This document shows, piece by piece, positions 12,268 through 26,324 of a stretch of 64,000 nt of DNA (its first letter is position 1; each line of letters opens with the position of its first letter). Under the pieces are notes generated by a model. It was given only the letters and a program-made list of their open reading frames with translations, ran no database searches and was not told the origin of the DNA. Both the position numbers and the translations under genes were made by a program. The DNA is from Eutypella sp. D-1. Taxonomy: Eukaryota > Ascomycota > Sordariomycetes > Xylariales > Diatrypaceae. The stretch lies in the NCBI GenBank assembly GCA_023313575.1, contig JAJTTP010000004.1, positions 1,736,001 through 1,800,000 on the forward strand, written 5' to 3'.

Positions 12268-13902
12268 ATGGCATATGAAAGTGGTGATGAGGTCAAAGTC
12301 GGACGAGCGTCGTTTCCGGCGCCCCGTTTCATGTACATACGATGCAAGCTAGGCTAGTGTGGTGGTTAAGGAGGAGGCGAAGGAGGAAAGTGGGGAGCGA
12401 TGTCGGTGATGGGAGCGGAGCGGGTTCTTCCGACCTGTGGCCGTGTGGACTTCTTTGTATACCTTTTTCTTGTGCATAATTTTGCTGGTCACTTTTTTTG
12501 ATTTAGTTTTCTCTTCTTTTTTGGGCGGTAGACATCCGTCATTCCTTGCTGATTCGCCGCAGGAAAAGATATGAATGATCATTTTCGTTCGTCTTAACAG
12601 CCATTACCCCGGCTACATTGAGCAATGATGTGCTAGGTCCCTTTACTTAGTTGAAGATCATCCCCATGCGATCTCATCGTGCCCCTTCCCCGGCTTGTCA
12701 GTAATTCCTATAATACTCGGTGTCAAGCCAGGTAGTCTACGCTTTAACCTTCATTACATACCTACGCCCCCGCCCGCCTTGCCGTAGAGATATAGCCCTG
12801 TTGGGAAATACTATTGCTACTTTGTAATGAATCAAAGCAACAGCGCACATGCATGCACGTCGCCGGGCCTGGGCAGTAACCGAATGTCGTCATCCCACCT
12901 GCCAACGGCACCAATGAACCAGTGCCAGCGGAGAACGGGGTCCCCTGTCAGCCTATCAGGCCACGTGAATGCGTTCATTCTGCTGCCGGACTGCAACGAC
13001 GTCCTGCGGGTGATCGCCCTCTATCAATCTTCCCACTTCCCCCTTCCCGCATACACCCGCGCAACACTAGTGGAGAGGCACAGCACAGCGGTCGCCAAAT
13101 ACCGAAGCGGGAATTATTTACCTGTGCATGCCCGATATCTCCCCCCCACCCCTTCCACCCTTACCCAGTAGGCAAGCACTTTACCGGCTCAACTTACGTC
13201 TCGTCGTGTCAGCCGAAGTGGCAAGACCGCAAACCAAAAAAAGTTATGATGACGATGACGATGATGATGCCTGATGCCCGGTCAGACTGATAGCTCACGA
13301 AAGGGACGGAGAGGATGTGAAAGGGGGTGGAATGAGGTCGCCGGTAAGGGGAGGGGAGGGGGGTGCGAGGCCGCATTCAACATATGTTCACTCGAGAGAT
13401 AAAATGGGGCTTAAAAAGGTCAGCAGGACGCCCTGTTTGCTTCGCCTTCGCCTTTCTACCTAGGTTTAAGCCCCCCTCAAGTCAGTTTGATAACAACAAA
13501 GTTCTTCTTTATATTAAAACATTCCACTGCGATACAGAAGGTAATCTCGGTTCGGTTCGGTGAATCAACATATAATTGTTACATCAAAGAAAGAAAAACT
13601 TTCTACCCGGTCAATAGAATCGCCCGTTTTTTAACAAATAAGCCCCCTCCCCAGCCCCCTGTAACCTCCGAGTTTGCCTAGTATTTGATTTGCACTAGGA
13701 GTTTGCACCAAGACTTAACCCGGCCCTCGGTCTATCGAGCCCTTACATACAAGTAACCACCCACTCCCCGACTTTACGTCACCTGAAGAATAAAGAAAAA
13801 GATAAATTGAACTATCTGAAGTGGGAGCCTACCTCTTCAACCAAATTCTTATAAGTTGCTGTAATAAGCAAGATTTGCACACCATCTACACTCGACACAC
13901 AA
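12268..13902. other. Intergenic region, 1.6 kb
   Basis: Holds the pectate lyase 3' region and the promoter of the next gene. Short frames at 12827–13290 show no family features and no splice structure, so none is called. A short ATG-rich triplet run (about 13245–13270) is the only repeat noted. Confidence 0.4.
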
Positions 13903-14961
13903 ATGTCACACTACGACGACGTATCCTCGCGCGGGCGATCGCCCCGCTCGCGAGACCCCGCCGGTGGCACGGCAGCAGCGCCACCACCGCCTTACCCACC
14001 ATCGGAGCCAACCGGAGCCTATGAGGAAGTTCCCTGGTTCCCCTCCAGCCCGGGACGCACGCCCCGCGACGATCCCGAGGAGGCGTACGAGGAGCTGCCC
14101 TCGCAGCGCAACGCGCTGAGCCTGCGAGTCCCCGAGTCGGCGGCGGCGCACTCGCAACTGTCGCGACCGCGGTCCCTGCCCCCGCCCCTGGACAACCGCG
14201 ACCTGCAGTCGTCGCGCCACGTCACGCGGGAGCGACAGCGCCGCGACCGCGACCGCGACCGCCGCTGGCGGCGGCACAGCCAGGACTACGGATCGGAGGC
14301 GCCGCCGCGGACGCCGGTGGATCGCGCGCGCGGGTTCCTGGGCGACACGTTCACGGACTCGAAGGCGGGGCTCGGCGTCGGGGTGCTGGGCGCGCTGGTC
14401 GGCGGTCTCGCGGCCAAAGAGGCCAGCGACGCCACCAGCCGCCATAACGGCCACCACCGCCGCGACGACCCGGAGTACAAGCGCAACCAGATGATCAGCA
14501 CGGCGGTCGGCGCCGTCGTGGGCGCCCTCGGCGCCAACGCCTTCGAGAAACGCCTCGAAGATAACCGCGAGAAGAGCCGGTCCTCGCGCGAGCGCTCCCG
14601 CGAAATCTCCCGCTCCGAGCAGAAACACTACCTCCCCGACTCTGTCGGCGGCGGCGGTGGCGGTGGTGGGAAGAACACCAGGTTCCTAGATAAGACGGAG
14701 ATCATCGCGCGCCCGCGGAGTAGATCGAGGGATAGCAACAACGGGGCGGCGGCGTGGAGGCCCGAGTGGGATCCCTGGGAGGGCCGGGACCGCGACGGCG
14801 GCGGCTCGCGCTCGCGATCCCGGCGCGGGAGCGGGAGCCGTCGCAGCCTCGAGCGCGAGGTCGATACCGGCGCGCGCAGCTGGAAGAACGTCGAGGACTG
14901 GGTCTACGACGATACGAAGTCCGGGGGCGGTCGGCCTAGCGGGGGCGAGTATCGTTACTGA
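13903..14961 (+). CDS. Arg/Gly-rich protein with glycine-zipper segments (DUF3824-like)
   Basis: Single-exon gene, 352 residues, function unknown. The N-terminal 110 residues are proline- and serine-rich. The middle has two hydrophobic Gly/Ala-zipper segments, AGLGVGVLGALVGGLAAKEA and ISTAVGAVVGALGANAFEKR, separated by a basic HHRRDDPEYKRNQ linker; this paired pattern is what I associate with fungal DUF3824 proteins. The remainder is RS/RD-rich (SRSRSRR, RERSRE), with a poly-Gly tract and a conserved-looking end, RSWKNVEDWVYDDTKSGG. The start ATG (ACAAATGTC) opens the frame and has a stop upstream. The strand opposite has a 240-codon open frame that is a GC-bias shadow. The zipper could be membrane-associated, but that is inference. 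Confidence 0.8.
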   Translation: MSHYDDVSSRGRSPRSRDPAGGTAAAPPPPYPPSEPTGAYEEVPWFPSSPGRTPRDDPEEAYEELPSQRNALSLRVPESAAAHSQLSRPRSLPPPLDNRDLQSSRHVTRERQRRDRDRDRRWRRHSQDYGSEAPPRTPVDRARGFLGDTFTDSKAGLGVGVLGALVGGLAAKEASDATSRHNGHHRRDDPEYKRNQMISTAVGAVVGALGANAFEKRLEDNREKSRSSRERSREISRSEQKHYLPDSVGGGGGGGGKNTRFLDKTEIIARPRSRSRDSNNGAAAWRPEWDPWEGRDRDGGGSRSRSRRGSGSRRSLEREVDTGARSWKNVEDWVYDDTKSGGGRPSGGEYRY

Positions 14962-17047
14962 TGATCCCGCGGGGCTTTGCGGTTTCCTTTTTCAACAATA
15001 CGTTTTATGCCTCCTGCCACCCTCTCCAATGGGCCTTACTTCGGCCCTTATTTGGGCGTATGAAGGCTTTTTTATATATCTTTATGTATCAGAGAAGTCA
15101 CGGGATGCGCGAGGTCGGCAAGCCCGGAGTTGAATTATCTCTCGCATTAGGTGGGGAGCAGGTAGGGAGCAAGCAGGCCACAGGTTATTTTCAGCGTCAG
15201 CGTTGTCTTGATTGTCAGTTGGTTGCATTATGAACGATGATAATGCACATGTATTGGTAACACCTTTTATGCATTCAACAGTATCACCAACAATATTATC
15301 TTCATCGGTAACAAAGGCAAAACATTTATTACCTACCTAGGTAGGTAGTTGTCGTATATGCTCATGCCAACGTAAACCGTAGAATGAATATATAAGGTGT
15401 CCTTCATATATGTCAGGGAGGGGGATTGTATTTGGAATCATTCCAATGTTTAACACCTTTGCTGAGGTTCATAGCTACATACTATGGCAAGAGGGCCCTC
15501 ATCGATCCTACAGTACCTACCTAGGTAGTTACGATCCTACCTATGGTGGTTACATGTATTCCTGGGCCATCACCTTTTTTTCAAGCCCCAAAACCCATAT
15601 GCACGGACCATAAATGTGTGTTCTATTTGAATGTCATGATGTGGTTCCCCAGAATGGGTGTTTTCCCAGCGATTCTACGCCTTACCGTTTGCGGTAAGGC
15701 CTTAGGTTATCGCACCGTTTGGGTGTATCAATAGATAGAATAGATCGCACAGCAGATAGATTCTTTCCCTTTAACAACAACCAGAGTCCAGATCCCAGAA
15801 TATATCAGTGTTTACTATCGTAACGTAGCCACTCAGTATTATTGGGAAGGACCAATAAGCACAATGACATTCAATATATAGTGGCGCATGCATACCTGCA
15901 GGTTACATGATATGTATGATAGCTCAAGTAAGCACAGGCACAATCTTTGAGCTAAGAAAGTTACAGGTAACATCTGTTGATAACATGTTTTTATTTACTC
16001 CCTCCCATGTCAAAAATCATTCCTGTCTGCTCTAGTATTTAGATAATAATTCAACTTGCTTGCCTGTCTATGGTATGAGACTACCTACATAATGTGCACT
16101 GAAAAGCAAAAGCCCTTTAACATTTTCAAGATTTTCCATACCTAAGTATGTAGGTAGCCACCCTGGGCAACTTAGTATTGAAGTCTCCCGACCTCCCCGC
16201 TGGAACCAACCAGCCGACAGCATCAGGGTGGATCTACGGGTAGGTACCTACAACCTAAATCCATCCCCAGGTACCCATGTACAAGGTCCCTGAATTCCAG
16301 ATTACCCTAAGTACATATTGGAGACCTAAGAAAGGTACATATGTAGGTAGGTATCATTTAGATTTATACGGCGTCGTTCTTCCCCAAGAAAACAATAACA
16401 TCAAGTAGTATATTCCTTCTTTACCTACCTCAGTGCCTAAGGCAGTTAAAGACCAGGCAGGTTCCTTCCAAATCCATAATTTGAATCACATTAAAGCTGG
16501 TCATTCTACGAAGTCGGGTGTTGCAGTTGCACTTCCAGCTTGTATTTATTTCATTCACATCTCGCCTGGGCAACGATTCCAGCTGCCTACAGCCTAGCTC
16601 TAGAGGTATGTTACCTACCTCCTAAGTACGCAGGTGAACTTCTGCGGATTCCTTATCGCCAGTCAATGCATACGCGTGTAGGTAGCCGGGCAACACAGGT
16701 CATCATCACCAGGCGTCTGCAGTTACATGTTCTTCATCAAATAGTTTATGCATCTGATAGCTCTGTTCTGGCAATCTAGGTGCTGCATGTTAAAACGGAA
16801 ATACCTAATCTATACTCCTGATAGGACGCACATACACCCACATATATTCACCCACACATTCACACGCATACACACAGAGAGACACACAGCGGCTCTCCTT
16901 CCTCCCTGCATCGTTTGGCTTTACTAATTGAGAAACTACCGGCAGCTTGCAATTTTGTTTCACGCCGTTGAAAAAAATAATCCGCCACCTGGTCATCAAC
17001 CCCTCATGTTCGAGCATTGAGCAGCTGTTTCTGACCGCCTGGGAACT
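14962..17047. other. Intergenic, 2.1 kb, rich in CTACCTAGGTAG motifs
   Basis: AT-rich DNA without a credible coding frame. It contains a perfect 16-nt palindrome ACCTACCTAGGTAGGT at 15331–15346 and a near copy at 15514–15527, plus many half-motifs (GTAGGTAG) at about 16150, 16340 and 16610. A CACA-rich run is at 16829–16890. The last few hundred bases are the promoter of the chromodomain gene. Confidence 0.4.
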
Positions 17048-20000
17048 ATGGCGTTTCGTCCAAACGGTCTCTTTGTTGAGACAGACGATCGAAGTAGTGG
17101 GGACGATGATGACATCTCCTTGACCTCAACGGTCGAGGAAGGGGGCGACTACGATGTGGAAGAATTACTTTTCGAACGTGAAGACCCACAGGAACCTGGT
17201 AAACCTCAATTCCTTATAAAATGGGCTGGCTATCCCCTAGATCAGTGCACGGTATGTTCATTCCACTTTCAATGTGATGATCCTACCTCCCATTCAACTG
17301 GAGGGTTCATCTTGCGACAGAACTTTGGCCCCTTCATATCCAGTATCAAGCTAATCTCCGATGACAGTGGGAACCTCGCGAACACCTAGGACATGGTGTT
17401 TATGAGGTATGGGAGGAGACCAAAGCCGATATCAAAGCAGGCAAACGCCAGCCGTTCGACATGCAAATCTATTACGATGCTTTCGAGAAGGCTAGTGTGG
17501 CAAAAGCAGAGAGGCACGCGAGAAGGAATGCCAAACGCAGAAGACTTGGTTTCCCACTCACTGAACCTCTTCCAGTCGAGTCTCCAGCTACTGCTTCCAT
17601 CGCCAGCATGGACGACTCAGATCAGGGCGGGGAAGCTGTCGAGTCGAATGAGATCGATCCAGGACAACCCTCAAAACCATCTCCCAATCCAGCACAGAAA
17701 ATCATCAAACAGAAGACATTCCAGGGCATCCCTTCGCCTAAACCTCAGAACGAGGCGCTGGTGTCTTACACATCTGTTCCCAAATTTTCAGGCAAGACAG
17801 CAGCAAAGCCATTGCAAGATACCCCGAAACCTCGGCCAGGCACTACTAGCTCAACTATCACCGGCTACAAGGGCACAGCCCGGCCTTCCGCTTCTAGGAA
17901 ATCTAGCATGAATTCGGACGCCGGCAGCCCTACTTCACCCACCAGCAGGCAGCGCGTTCCACTGGTGAGAAAATCCTCAGGCTCGGCACCATCTGGCTCA
18001 GCAACTGCACCCCCTAAATCATCAAGTCTCCGGGACAAGTTTTCGGGTAAGAAGGCTACCCGGACTCGGACCGAGAGACAAGCAATTCCAAATGTATTCT
18101 CAAGCGGGAAAGTCCGTCAACAAAGAAAGAATCTGAAAGAGAACATGGTTGATCCTTCAAAAGACCCGAAACCATTTTCGAACATGCGACTTCGGGGCAT
18201 CGCACGGAAGAAGGGTAATGAGATGAACGATGCGGCACCACTAAATATATCAGCCATTCCAGCAGCCTTCATCCTAACAGGAGAGACAGGATCCAAGGAT
18301 CAGAAAGAGAATCAGGCGGGACATAGTGCTAGGTCTCCAGTTGACAAGTCCACACCCCTGGCGCCCGTTACTTCAACGAGTTCGCCAGGCATCTCAGACG
18401 GGGCGGCTCCTGCGAAGAAACCCAAGAAATCAGTTCGATTCGAGGAGGCAGATGACATGTCTGCGATATCAACACTACCTGATGACTTTGACCCTGTGCT
18501 TAGTGAGCGCCTCGGAAGTCCGCCGGCTGTCTTAGACTCATCAGTCACTGCTACGAATACGAATACTAAGAAGAAACTGTCCCTAGCTAAGTACCAGGGA
18601 AGATCTTCGATGCAAACCATCGTTAAGCCCTGCTCCTTCGGACACAACGGTTCCAGGGTAATTCAAGCCAAATTTAATAACATCCCCCGCCAAAACCAGG
18701 GGTGGTTGCCAATCTTCCAAGAGGAGGAAGTGCTTGATTTTCATCTCATCTGCTCTTCCGATGACTTCATGTCTCAACGAGCGTTTGTGTGCCAAGAAAT
18801 GCTAGCGAGTGGTTCTGTAGAAGCAGAATCAGAATCTGAGGAGTCGGCGCCGGACCTTGAGAATGTAGCTGAGCACATGAGGCGGCGATCGTCTGGACTC
18901 TATACCGCCAAACTCGAGTATTCCATCCTAGTCTACCCCTTAAAGTTTGACAGTTGGACAGGTGTTGCTGGTGACCATACCCAACAAACCACATCACAAT
19001 CCAGCCTAGGTTACCTCATTTTTAAGTCGGCAATGGACATTAAGCAATACCCTAATCACGCAGAGGACCTAGGCGAGCTGATTGACGAGGAAAACAAGTC
19101 GACAATGGAGAAACTGGTGAAGGTGATGATGGACCTGGACTTCTCTACATTGACGGTGGCGGCGCCCGGACCACAGGCTCAGGCCAGTCCGGTTTTCATG
19201 CTTATATTTCCACTCGAGGACATCCAGTTACTGCGTGCGATCGCGCTCTGGCTTCGTGAGTTCTGACCTCCAAAACTCCAATGATACTGTAATATGACTA
19301 ATGACGAATTCGGTACAGGTAACTGTGAGCCTAAGTGCAGAATATTCTCAAGCGAACTCAAGGGTAGCTTTGCTAAATTCATTGAATGTACAAAGCGTGC
19401 CCCTGCAAATGCAACTGTAATACTTCATGAAGAAGTGACAAACAGGATCCGAAGAATCCCCCTGATCTTTCAGTTGGTTGATAGGGGCTACAACTTTTAC
19501 TCCCTTGCGACAGGAAGACGTACTCCGCCCAGATTCCCATCGCTACCTGGTTTCGACCTGAAACCCAACCAGCACGCCATCACGCGCCTCTTCTCACATG
19601 GCCGTGCCTTTCTAATCACGCCTAGCTTTGTCATTTCTGACCCCATCAAATTCTATGAATTCATACATTGGTTTAGCGTATGGTGTCAAAACCCTCGGTA
19701 CCTAATAGCGGCTTCGACCGATTTTCCACACTGGCTTCAGAGTCTCTGCATGGAAAAGGGCCGAGAGTTAATGAGACATCAAGCAGGTACCCTACGCGGG
19801 GCTGCGCTCGATCGCTTGCTCTCTACATGTGGGCTAAGCAGAGACCGGACCGACGCGTTAGTGAAAGCGTGGATATTGCTAAAAAGAATCATGAACGACT
19901 ATGGAGATGGAGCAACATACGGAGATGAAGCAGCATACACCGGGATGCAAAGGGTAATATGGGCGCCACGCGAGATCAATCCTAACGACGAACAGAGCTT

Positions 20001-21312
20001 GGTCAACTGGTTCTTTTGGTGGTCCACCATATCCTTAGATCGGCACCGCAGGTTCTATGTTCTCGGCTCGAACGCGAAATACCAGCGTCGGGCGTACCGG
20101 ACCGTGCGAGTACCAAACTACGACCCGGAGCAGACATTAGACCCAGAAAAACTTAATGAGAGAAACCGATTGAAAGGTGAAGCCGAAGAACATGAGATTT
20201 TGGCTTACTGGGACGCCCAGTTTGTCGAACCCACTCTTGACGGGACTGCCCAATCCGACAGCCATCAAAACGCAAATGTCGCTACGAATACAGCGCCTGC
20301 ATCGGGTTTCCCCACTAAACTTTTCAAGAGCGATCGAGCGATTGAACTGGGGAATTGGCTCAAAGAACTGGATCGTGACACAAAGTCCCTCTGGGTAACA
20401 CCCTTCTGGCAGCCTGTGTCGTGGGAGGATGTCAAAATGGCCGACCACTTCGGCGATCCATTCTGTGAGTATGCCAATTTTAACCATTGGCTCTCATCAT
20501 GTTCAGAGTTTTCATCTCGTTTAAACACATGGGCTGGTCTGTTTTACACCCCTGATGGTGATTGGGACCACACAAGGCCAGCCAGTACCTACACAAGGCA
20601 CCCTTGGATCGCGGTCGTGAGACCCGTAAACCCCCACAGGAAACTGCCAGAGGGCTATGGCCCAATGGAACTATTCCTATGGGATCCGGCTGTTGACAAA
20701 CCAGCGAATTTGTCAGATATACAGATACGTCTAGTCGACTTTGTCCAAAGGGAAGCCGCCAGGCTCGTTTCACCGAGATATTACCTCGAGAAAGTCTGGT
20801 ATAGTAATAAACTCGGCAACTTTGTTAGTCCACAAGACCACCCCCTTGACATCGCTTGCTTGCACCTCAAGGAGATGATCCACGATACTAGACGCTGGCT
20901 TCCGCCGCTTGAGCAGATACTTCCAACTAGAGGTTGGAGTCGGCTACATCTGCCTTACGTGGCCCAGAGGAAGAGTGGCGGGGTCGAGCACGAGCCGGCG
21001 GTCCCCCAGGCCAAGGGCCACCAGCAGCCGTTCCCCAAGCACTCCAGCGACGAGGGTGAACCGCCGGCGATTGTCTGGCTGCCCCCACGCGGCACATCGC
21101 AGCGCTTCGAGTGCTATAACGACCTGTACGAGGCGGCGTATCGCCACCGCGTCAAGAACGCTTGGTGCCGGGAATTTCCGTTCACGTACCGACCGACGAC
21201 GGAGTGGTACGATCAGCAGAAGAGAGAGGGGCGCGGCTGCTCCCACGTCTGCGTCGACGCCGGGGACAGGATCCTGGAGGGCCTGCCGAAGGGCGACAAG
21301 AAGTCAAAGTAA
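17048..21312 (+). CDS. Large chromodomain protein
   Basis: Probable reader of methylated histone H3, about 1,361 residues. Exons are 17048–17251, 17368–19255 and 19319–21312; all junctions keep frame. The chromodomain occupies about residues 34–80: DYDVEELLFERE, then FLIKWAGYP, then WEPREHLGHGVYEVWEE. The first intron falls exactly before the WEP tryptophan. Aromatic-cage positions (Y of DYDV, W and Y of KWAGY) are present. Residues ~110–500 are Ser/Pro/Lys-rich and disordered. The 63-nt second intron (GTGAGT…CTAAT…ACAG) removes an early stop and links the two large frames, so these are one gene, not two. The C-terminal ~660 residues look folded (many Trp/Tyr, for example NWFFWWSTISLDRHRRFYVL) but match no domain I can name. 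It may relate to the CDP-2/Chp1 type of heterochromatin protein; unproven. Confidence 0.85.
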
Positions 21313-23255
21313 GGAGGCGAGATGGAACGCTTGATATTAGATCTCTTTGAGAATTCAGCCAAATCATATCTGTTGAAGTAAGAGGTCACTGTTACCGGGC
21401 TCGACGTTTACAGCGCTGCTCTTGTTAAGTCATCCTTGTATTGTATACAGTGGAAAGTGTGGGCAATGTCAGTTTACGATTAAATCGGTTCCTCTTCTAG
21501 CTCAGAAACAATCAATCGTAGTATTTCAACTTGTATTACGTATTAGACAAAGCCGGCTCACCACGTGTCCGGCCCCATGCGTGTCACGGTTTCGGATGAT
21601 AAAACGGCTGTCACTTTTGGGACAAAACAAGCAATGTCCGTGTTGTAACGGGTGTGGTTCTTCAATCCCGATGCAGTCAGACACATTTCCAGTCGATTAC
21701 CTACCGTATGTAGTGGATGTTAGGTAAGATTACAGACCCGGAATGCATTCATATGCAAGTAGAACGACCTACAGCCCGATAAGGTTATTACACTGGGCAC
21801 GTTTTCTTTTTTTTTTCTCTCTCTTTTTGGATGAAACATGAAACGTAAATATTTTTGTTTATTTGGGTTATGTTAGATACAGTAAGTAGGTGGGGTTGTT
21901 GCAAGGTGGGCGAGCAGGGCTCCGCTAAAGGGGGCCGGCCGGCTTTCACCTTACCTGCTTACCTACTTTTTATTAGCAGACAAAGCGGGGGGGGGGCGAG
22001 GTGGGGTTTTGGCATTGTATATAGTTAATGGCATATGTATGCGATAAAAGGGTGGATTACATAATCTAGTACTGCCCCGCAAGCCCCGCCCAGTTCTGCT
22101 TATCGACAAATCCTAATTGTCCTGATCAGGTGTCAACATCCAGTTGCCAGATCGATATGCACATACCCAGATACTAAACCCCCACCGTAACTTCGTACCG
22201 ATACTTGATTGAGAATACGTCGTTCTGAAATTTCTGGGTCAACTTGTGTCGATAGCTTTGAGTACCTAATCCAGCAATTGGCATAACAAGATTTGAAGGG
22301 GAAAATAAAATAAAAAGTTGTTGCTGCTGTTGTTGATATTCTTTGTGATCGGGATTACAAAGGGGTGTATCTATTACATCGTTAGTAGGTAGGTTTCCTT
22401 TCTCTTAGTCATACCATCATCATTGTCAGAAGTACGAATATCTCCACAAGGTATCTTGCTACCCACATAGAGATATACTTACCTAAGGTACTTACCGGTC
22501 GGCGGTAGACGGTAGACGGTACTTGGAAGTCGTCATCCACCACCAAAAGAACCACCAGAGAGAAGAGATACGGAGAAGAGATCCACCAAATAGTTAGACC
22601 AACACACCTACATTTCGATTGTTACATATGTAGTACATATAGTACATATAGTACATACACCAGAGATAATAGGGTCCATGTTAGGTCGGGTCGTGGTTGT
22701 GGCTGCCTTATTAGATCAAACCCGCTTGGAACAAGAACAACCTTGGAAGAAAGAGCCCGCAAAGTTACTTATTGACCTACTACATGGATTACTACATGTA
22801 CTTAGTAGGTAGGACGTTTTTAAGACCTTAAGGAAAGCCAATCTGCCCAAATCTGCCAATCAACAACTGAGCAACTCTCCTCCAACAACTCCAACAACTC
22901 CCTTAAACCCTTTAACACACCCTTTTCGACCTTTTTACATCTTCCAAGACCCAAAGAGTTTCCCTTCTACTGCCTCAAAGCCTTTTGAACATCTCCTGTC
23001 GACCGCTTCGAACTTCTTTTTTTACAATCTGGAACAACTAATTTGGAAGTTTAGCGAGGCTAGGCTTTTATTTATTTATTTTTGAGAAATAGCAAAGATT
23101 GTAAACTGTCCAGTTAACTACTGCCAATATTCGATTCCACCGACTAATTCGCCTCCCTCCGACTTTTCTTATCACATCGTCGTCTTTGTCGTCGGCGACG
23201 TCGACGTATTCGAACACTACATCGTCATCAGCCTAAACCCACCACTACCACCACC
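21313..23255. other. Intergenic region and Rab11 leader, 1.9 kb
   Basis: AT-rich DNA with short TACATA repeats (22624–22656), a GTAGACGGTAGACGGTA repeat at 22504–22520 and CT-rich stretches toward the Rab11 start. The last few hundred bases (about 22,850–23,250), with CAACAACTCC and CCACCACTACCACC runs, resemble a long transcribed leader. No coding frame is supported. Confidence 0.4.
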
Positions 23256-24472
<1,217 letters not shown>

Positions 24473-26324
24473 ATCTAGAAATAATCAAAGGATTAATTTC
24501 TTTTAGTTATTGATGGAGGAGTGGAGGGGGAGGGGGAGGGAGGTGAAGGTGTTTCTCTTGCGGTCTTCTTTTCCTCCCTCCCCTCCCTTTCCTCGCTCAT
24601 ACACGTGGCTCGTATCAACGATGCAAAGGGTCGATCGGTTAGATATCTTTTTATTAAAGAGAAATCGAGAGACCCGAGATGATGAGAACGAGGACGAGGA
24701 CGAGGACGAGGACGATGAGAATAGGGACGAAGAGGACGAAGAGAGGGGTTCTGATGAGAAGGCAAGGTGGGGGCTTCTACTGCTTCTGCTGTTTTAGTTT
24801 TACGAATGTCACGTTACGTATAATGGCGTCGCCGTTTTATTTTTGCTGCTGCTGCTGCTGCCGCTGCTGATCTCGCACACACGCCATATGAAACGGACGA
24901 CCACACACCACACACCCCTAATGCAACATGACAAAAATTAATGAGATGATGGAGAAGAAGAATAATTTTCTACGTACCCTGGTTAAGAGAGACTTTGTGT
25001 TTAGATTTGCTTGCTTTGGATTATCTGGATGTGATGAGATGATAGATAGATGTAGTGAAGTTCCCCCTACTAACCCTCCCCCCCTTGCTCACATGACGTT
25101 GGCTATCCTACCCCCTTCGATGAGTCCCCTGCTTCTACCCGCTCCGGCTGCGGCTAGTTGGATAGGTTTTGGCATTGCAGACACCGTTACACGATCCTGT
25201 CCATTGATTACATAGGTATGTCCAAATAAAATACATGATTCAACACGCCCTACATAGGTAGTCTGGCAATGTGCTGTCCTACATATCTCTCCTCTCGGCT
25301 CCTTTGGTCTTACATAAGACACGCCTAGCATGACAGCGTCTTATATAATACCATGGAATAAATAACACGCTGAACCCATCAGAAGTGTAGGTGTATTTAT
25401 TATATGGATGGTCACGTAAGGCGGAACTTTATGGCTTGTGGTAAACTGCCCGAGATTTGGTTCTTAGGGGGTTACCTACGACGGGAAAACTAAAGTTGTT
25501 ATGTAATTGTACCTTGCTTACCCGAGCTGAACAACCAACCTTATCTACCTACCTAGGTTACATAGCTGAACGGTAACTTGCCGAATCCATCAATTGTGCC
25601 TATATAGTAGAAGAAAGTAGATGACTGCGCCATGTTGCACATTTCAAGCCACGAAACCCAAGCCCCCCCACTACAGGCGGGTAAGGTAGTGATGATGATT
25701 TATTTTACGTCCGGGTGGACCATGCTATCTAGGGCTAATCTACGTCTGCAAGCCTACATGTAGGGCTACACCTAAGGTAGCTGGGTGCCGACACTGTATA
25801 GTGTATGGGACGGCTGGAGTAGGTCTGTCCAAGGACGGGCCGTACCAGCGTGTTGCGGTTGACATAGGGAAGGCGGGTAAGGTAGGTAGGTAACACTGGT
25901 AACGGACCTTATAGTTTAGTGGAGATAAGGGAACCCCCACCCACCGGGTGTCCTCTGGCCCTGGTTTTTTTTGTCCGCGGGCTAACCTTCCATGTTGCCA
26001 TGCAGCCTTTTTGTGGGTCTGCGCGGTTCGTTGTCTCTTATCGATTGTGTCGCCCCACTTAAAAAGTTCATCCGCAACTTTAGAGACCGGGAGTACTGTA
26101 GTAAGAAGCATAGAGAAGTAAAGTATCTTTTTTATCGCAAATCGCAATCCCGAAAACAACATTTAGCGAACGTTCTCTTGTTCTCGTATTCTGTTGTTTA
26201 CCTCCCTATACACTCCCCCCCCCCGGAAACTTCTAATTGCGCCCGGCATTCTCAACTGATAGCGAGCGAGCGAACGAACGAACGAACGAAACGTTCAGTA
26301 CCTCCCGACCTCCCCCGGACGACA
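24473..26324. other. Intergenic region, 1.85 kb
   Basis: Contains a purine-rich GAGGAC/GACGAG triplet run (24680–24745) and a GCTGCTGCTG run (24844–24868) just downstream of the Rab gene, a CTACCTACCTAGG copy at 25545–25557, and a (CGAA)n run at 26268–26289 in the BRX1 leader. The frames here are low-complexity shadows. No gene is supported. Confidence 0.4.

Noticed and set aside
13906..14628. 240-codon minus-strand frame opposite the DUF3824-like gene
   Set aside because: A composition shadow: high GC3 of the plus-strand gene keeps the antisense frame open.
19256..19318. Two separate genes at 17048–19266 and 19294–21312
   Set aside because: Strong donor, branch-like CTAAT and acceptor make a 63-nt intron that joins the frames; the second frame has no promoter space.
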